This document shows, one piece after another, positions 60,708-64,000 of a DNA stretch of 64,000 bases. Positions within the stretch are counted from its first letter, which is position 1. The number at the start of each line of letters is the position of its first letter. Under the pieces are notes generated by a model. It was given only the letters and a program-made list of their open reading frames with translations. It made no database searches and was not told where the DNA came from. Source of the DNA: Iamia sp038233075 (GTDB lineage Bacteria; Actinomycetota; Acidimicrobiia; Acidimicrobiales; Iamiaceae); contig JBBSMQ010000001.1 of the NCBI GenBank assembly GCA_038233075.1, positions 1-64,000 on the forward strand. Direction: 5' to 3'. Both the position numbers and the translations under genes were made by a program.

Positions 60708-61124
60708 TCTCGGCGCCGGACTCGGAGGCGGGCGACGCGACCGAGGCCATCGAGGTGATCGGCACCGCCTCCCCCGACCTGGTGGTCTGCGACCTGAACA
60801 TGCCCGACGGCGGCGGCATCAAGGTGGCCCGGACCTGCGGCGAGACCGTCCCCATCGTGATGCTGACCGTGAGCGAGGCCGAACGCGACCTGCTGGACGC
60901 AGTGGCGGCGGGTGCGGGGGGGTGGGGGGTGAGGCCCAGGCCCTCTCCGAACGCGAGCGGGAGGTCCTCCAGCCCGTGGCCAAAGGCCACACCTACCGCC
61001 AGATCGGCGAGGACCTGTTCATCGCCGAGAAGACGGTCGAGAACCAGGTCCGCAACATTCTCGGCAAGCTCCACCTCTCCCGCAAGAGCTCATCCGCTAC
61101 GCCCTCGAACACGGCATCGAGTAG
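60708..61124 (+). pseudogene. NarL/LuxR-type response regulator, truncated and frameshifted
   Basis: One frame carries the end of a receiver domain: GDATEAIEVIGTASPDLVVC, D in VVCDLNMPDGGGIKVART (the phospho-Asp), ETVPIVMLTVSEAERDLLDA and VAAGAGG. After a shift near 60930 another frame reads ALSEREREVLQPVAKGHTYR and QIGEDLFIAEKTVENQVRNI, the LuxR helix-turn-helix. A further shift near 61090 is required for ELIRYALEHGIE and the stop at 61122. The first ~35 residues of the receiver, with the acidic pocket, are missing. Partner of the decayed kinase at 59401. Confidence 0.82.
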
Positions 61125-61265
61125 CGGGTTTCGCACTCAGAGCAAGCTCCTCGTGCGAGCTGATCGTGCTCGCTGCGCTCGCGCTCACGCTCGCCGACCA
61201 GCAAGCTGGACCGGTTCGCTTCCCCTGGGGCTCCGCCCCAGACCCCCGCGGCTGGGCCGGGCCGA
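61125..61265 (+). repeat. Stop-adjacent interspersed repeat after the response regulator relic
   Basis: CGGGTTTCGCACTCAGAGCA, then GAGCTGATCGTGCTCGCTGC, GCTCGCCGACCAGCAAGCTG, GGACCGGTTCGCTTCCCCTG and the GGGGCTCCGCCCC hairpin: the same block order as the copies after the moaD-like gene and disA, only in the opposite orientation. Confidence 0.85.
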
Positions 61266-61339
61266 CCTCCTCGCGATCTCGGCGGGGAGTCTGAGGGGGC
61301 GGAGGCTCCGCCGGAGCCCCTTCAGCCACGGGACGATCC

Positions 61340-61434
61340 GGCTTGCCGGTCGTCCCGTGCGAGGACAGCGTCGGCGCAGCCGACCCGACCAGCTCGTCGG
61401 AGTGGAGCGAGCGCAGCGAACGACGACGAAACCG
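61340..61434 (-). repeat. Stop-adjacent interspersed repeat after the alpha/beta hydrolase gene
   Basis: On the minus strand it begins right after the TAG with CGGTTTCGTCGTCGTTCGCT, then CCACTCCGACGAGCTGGTCG and GGTCGGCTGCGCCGACGCTG. It matches the opening of the disA copy and faces the response-regulator copy head to head. Confidence 0.85.
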
Positions 61435-62268
61435 CTAGGCGGCGAGGTCGGCGGCGGTGGTGGTCTCGCTGTGGGCGTCGAGGTGCTGGCGGACCACCCG
61501 GTTGAAGGCACCGGCGTGCTCGGCCTGGACCAGGTGGGCACCGCCACTGATGACCGCGAGCTCGGCGGTGGGGATGCGCTCGGCCAGCTCCAGCGAGTCC
61601 CCCCGGGGCGTGAGGATGTCCTGGCTGCCCACGGTCACCAACGTCGGAGCCTGAACGGCACCCAGCTCGTCGGCGAGAGCATCGTCCATGGCCAGGATGG
61701 CCCGGGCCTGGGCCGCGAAGCCGTGGGGGGGCACGTTGACGACCAGCGGCGCCAGCACCGCGGCCAGGGGCCAGATGCGACGCAGCGAGCGTTGGCCGAG
61801 CAGCCATCGCATGTTGTCGCGCACGAACACGCCCATGCCCCGGGTCTCGGCCGTCTCGACCCACTCCTCCAGCAGCTCGCGCCGCCAGGGCAGGTGACGA
61901 CAGGCCGTGCAGGCAAGGATCAGGCTGCGCACCCGCTCGGGGCTGCGCACGGCGAGGACCTGGGAGATGATGCCGCCCATGGACACGCCCAGGACGTGGG
62001 CGCGCTCGTGGCCGACGGCGTCGAGCACCCGCAGGGCGTCGTTCGCCATGACCTCCATGTCGTAGGGCCCGATCGGCTTGTCCGAGCTGCCCACGCCCCG
62101 GTTGTCGAAGGCGATGCAGCGGTACCGGGAGCCCAGGGCGCGTCGCTGCATGATCCAGCCCCGATGGTCGGCCCCCAGGCCGTGGACGAGGAGCAGTGGC
62201 TCACCATGCCGCGGTCCCCACACCTGGTAGTGGAGCCGGGTGCCATCCTCGCCGCGCACGTAGGCCAT
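61435..62268 (-). CDS. Alpha/beta hydrolase
   Basis: 277 residues. The oxyanion motif LLLVHGLGADHRGW and nucleophile elbow HVLGVSMGGIISQVLA (Ser96) are intact. The acid is Asp in VTVGSQDILTPRG and the base His in AVISGGAHLVQAEHAGAFN. The DNRGVGSSDKPIGPYDMEVM loop is typical of esterase/lactonase-like 3-oxoadipate enol-lactonase relatives, but the substrate is unknown. No signal peptide. It follows the acyltransferase-like gene by about 100 bases on the same strand. Confidence 0.87.
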   Translation of the reverse strand: MAYVRGEDGTRLHYQVWGPRHGEPLLLVHGLGADHRGWIMQRRALGSRYRCIAFDNRGVGSSDKPIGPYDMEVMANDALRVLDAVGHERAHVLGVSMGGIISQVLAVRSPERVRSLILACTACRHLPWRRELLEEWVETAETRGMGVFVRDNMRWLLGQRSLRRIWPLAAVLAPLVVNVPPHGFAAQARAILAMDDALADELGAVQAPTLVTVGSQDILTPRGDSLELAERIPTAELAVISGGAHLVQAEHAGAFNRVVRQHLDAHSETTTAADLAA

Positions 62269-62369
62269 CGTCGGAGGCTACGGGTCCCACCCCGCCACCC
62301 CCGAACCCGCGACCAGACACGCCCTCCCCACGGCACGAACGGTCACCGGTACGAGAGGAGATCCCTGCG

Positions 62370-63053
62370 TCAGGGGCGAGGGCGGTGGGGGGCGGCCTCG
62401 TCGAGGAGGGCCTGCACCTGGTCCCGGGCCGCATCGGCCACCTGGGCCACGGCGAGGGGGCCGCGGCCTGCGGGATGGGCGACGGGCCGACCCACGAGCA
62501 GCCGCCAGCGCCGACCCAGCTCATGGCCCACCAGGGCCACGGGGACCACCGGGGCGCCGGTGTCGAGCGCGGGGGCCAGCGCGGCGGTCGGCAGGTCGCC
62601 GGCGTGATCGCGACGACGGGTGCGAGCCAGCGGCAGGCCGACCAGGGCCCCGCTGCGCAGCAGGCCGGTCAGCTCGTCCCGGCGGTCGACCACCCCGCCC
62701 AGCATGCGACCGAGGGTCGCAACGGGGGCGACGTCGATCAGACCGGCGGTGCGCACGAGACGGCCGGTCGCCTCCCGCACGCCCCGGGCCAGCACCACCG
62801 GCTCGGAGATGCCCACCATCCGGTTGTGGACGAGGACGGCGGGGCCCTCGGTCGGAAGCCGATCGGTCCACTGGCACTCGACGCTCCACCGCACCCCGGT
62901 GAGGGGGGCGATGAGGTCGACCAGGTCGGAGTCGAGACCCCACTCGTCGACGTGGTGGGTGCCGTCGAGGCGGCGACGCAGGATGGCGGCGACGCCCCGG
63001 GGCGCAGCCTCGGCCCCGACGAGGGTGGGCCGGCGCCCGCGGCGCGCGCTCAC
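62370..63053 (-). CDS. PlsC-like lysophospholipid acyltransferase family protein with altered active site
   Basis: 227 residues from GTG 63053. The fold follows the PlsC pattern: VECQWTDRLPTEGPAVLVHN, GVVDRRDELTGLLRSGALVG, PTAALAPALDTGAPVVPVAL and RWRLLVGRPVAHPAG. In active acyltransferases the first motif is HX4D; here it is His76-Asn-Arg-Met-Val-Gly81, so the Asp is Gly, and the usual FPEGTRS block reads LPLARTRR. Catalysis by the normal dyad is therefore unlikely. Similar degenerate members exist in actinobacteria next to epimerase genes, as here. Start is preceded by a leader shared with otsB. Confidence 0.75.
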   Translation of the reverse strand: MSARRGRRPTLVGAEAAPRGVAAILRRRLDGTHHVDEWGLDSDLVDLIAPLTGVRWSVECQWTDRLPTEGPAVLVHNRMVGISEPVVLARGVREATGRLVRTAGLIDVAPVATLGRMLGGVVDRRDELTGLLRSGALVGLPLARTRRRDHAGDLPTAALAPALDTGAPVVPVALVGHELGRRWRLLVGRPVAHPAGRGPLAVAQVADAARDQVQALLDEAAPHRPRP

Positions 63054-63114
63054 TGGTGCCCCACCCCGTCACCAACCACACCAAGGACCTCGATCGCCGC
63101 CGAGCACCAATGAG
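63049..63114 (-). repeat. Leader element upstream of the acyltransferase-like gene, copy 2
   Basis: CTCATTGGTGCTCGGCGGCG, ATCGAGGTCCTTGGTGTGGT and GACGGGGTGGGGCACCAGTG run up to the GTGAGCG start, in the same register as 39049-39115 before otsB. About three quarters of the positions agree without gaps. Confidence 0.6.
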
Positions 63115-63198
63115 CGCCGCCGGCTCCGCAAGCTCCGCCGCCGGAGAGACCGCGCCGTCTGGTTCGCTCGCTTCGCTCCCTCCTCGGCGCGCCATGGC

Positions 63199-64000
63199 TC
63201 ACGCCGCCCTCCGGTGGGTCACGTCGAGGTGGACGACCTCGGCCCACTCGTAGAGGTCGCGCACGACTTCCTCGGTGGCGCGGACCGGCTCCAGGCCCAG
63301 AGCCTCCTGGCCGAGGGCTCCGTCGGCACCCCGGCCGCGGAGGAGCAGCTCGACGACGTGGCGTGGCACCGGCGCCCCGACCGCACCGCACGCCAGACGC
63401 GCCCCCACCCAGCCCGGGCCCAGGGTCGGGACCGGGATGCGGTTGCCGAGGCGGACGGCCTGGAAGGGGGTCACCGCGCCGGGGCCGACCACGTTGGCGG
63501 TGATGTCCAGGCCCGCATCGAGGGCCCGGATCGCGGCCGCGGCGGCGTCGTCCTGGTGCAGCAGCGAGAAGGGCGGGTCGGCCACCGCCGACACCGGCAC
63601 CGCAGGCAGGCGCAGGATGCGGCCGAGTGGGCTGGGGATGTGGGGGCCGACCACAGGAGCGAAGCGCAGGATGGTGAGAGGGACGTCAGCCGCCTGGGCC
63701 GCATCCATGGCGGCGCGCTCGACCTGGGCCAGGGCCCGGCCCCACGGCGTGGTGGGGTCCGGCACGACCGTCTCGTCGGGCGTGTGCGGCCCCCCGCGGG
63801 GACGGCCGTAGACCTCGATCCCACTGCGGATCACCATGCGGTCGAGGCTGGGGCTCTGGGCCGCAGCTCCGAGGGCGGCGAGCGCGGCCAGCTCGGTGAC
63901 CAGCGGGGCCCGGCGGGCGGAGATGCGGGCGCCGGGCTCGTAGACGCCCAGGTGCAGCACGCCGGTCGGCTCCAGGTCGCGCACGACGGCGACGGTGCGG
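63199..64000 (-). CDS. NAD-dependent epimerase/dehydratase family protein, N-terminus outside window
   Basis: The frame is open to the window end, so the Rossmann GxxGxxG motif lies beyond 64000. Visible blocks: VLHLGVYEPGARISARRAPL, DRMVIRSGIEVYGRPRG (the Y of the VYG motif), DETVVPDPTTPWGRALAQVE, VPLTILRFAPVVGPHIPSPL and HQDDAAAAAIRALDAG. This is an extended SDR resembling the nucleotide-sugar epimerases that actinobacteria encode before an acyltransferase-like gene, as here (145 bases apart). The usual YxxxK is not intact in the visible part, where the position reads PWGRALAQ. Substrate unknown. Confidence 0.78.
   Translation of the reverse strand, partial: RTVAVVRDLEPTGVLHLGVYEPGARISARRAPLVTELAALAALGAAAQSPSLDRMVIRSGIEVYGRPRGGPHTPDETVVPDPTTPWGRALAQVERAAMDAAQAADVPLTILRFAPVVGPHIPSPLGRILRLPAVPVSAVADPPFSLLHQDDAAAAAIRALDAGLDITANVVGPGAVTPFQAVRLGNRIPVPTLGPGWVGARLACGAVGAPVPRHVVELLLRGRGADGALGQEALGLEPVRATEEVVRDLYEWAEVVHLDVTHRRAA

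Overview
The window is high-GC DNA with dense coding on both strands. Frequent GTG starts, short start/stop overlaps and the gene content point to an actinobacterium: a SigG-like ECF sigma factor, a DUF222-HNH relic, a WS/DGAT acyltransferase, ergothioneine EgtB/EgtD, DUF4235, a radA-disA-clpC neighbourhood, HemQ, and a type VII secretion ATPase with a WXG100 protein. Acidimicrobiia (Iamiaceae-like) is my best guess, but this is inference from gene content and not a database result.

Region 1 (1-8.9 kb) is a gene graveyard. It opens with the 3' part of a sigma factor and then carries relics broken by single-base shifts or deletions: a STAS protein, a DUF222-HNH nuclease, methyltransferases, an aminoglycoside phosphotransferase, a GNAT tail, VapC and a monooxygenase-like protein. 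A few intact genes lie among them: haloalkane dehalogenase, a methyltransferase, an SDR and VapB. Region 2 (8.9-20.5 kb) is mostly intact housekeeping and metabolism: GNAT, an amidase/WS-DGAT pair, Nudix, GlnD, a CoA-disulfide-reductase-like flavoenzyme beside an Rrf2 regulator, a cold-shock protein, DUF427 and small unknown proteins. Region 3 (20.5-26.1 kb) is a branched-chain amino acid type ABC transporter: livH (with an unusual secreted N-terminal domain), livM, livG and livF in one overlapping operon, with livK convergent. Region 4 (26.2-33.6 kb) has HemQ divergent from a three-motor EssC/EccC-type ATPase, followed by a WXG100 protein, then groEL under a CIRCE operator.

Region 5 (33.7-40.8 kb) holds a MoaD/ThiS-like protein, an AI-2E family exporter, glycerate kinase, convergent otsA/otsB (trehalose), a LytR_C protein, a CsbD-like stress protein and a topoisomerase IB relic. 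Region 6 (40.8-43.1 kb) is a tRNA-Thr followed 2.2 kb later by a copy of its own 3' half, bracketing one membrane glycosyltransferase gene, like a small integrated islet. Region 7 (43.2-51.4 kb) has egtB-egtD, fdhD, Nudix, rlmB, ispD-ispF, a Crp/Fnr regulator and a dienelactone hydrolase. Region 8 (51.5-64 kb) has a class III nucleotidyl cyclase, disA, radA, DUF4235, clpC, a LOG-family protein, a decayed two-component system separated by a MinD/ParA-like ATPase typical of type VII loci, an alpha/beta hydrolase, an acyltransferase-like protein lacking its HX4D aspartate, and a partial epimerase.

Three families of interspersed intergenic repeats link distant parts of the window: a 94-nt stem-loop element (12.9 and 59.8 kb), a family that begins directly after stop codons (five copies at 33.8, 52.3-52.6 and 61.1-61.4 kb), and a shared ~65-nt leader upstream of otsB and of the acyltransferase gene.
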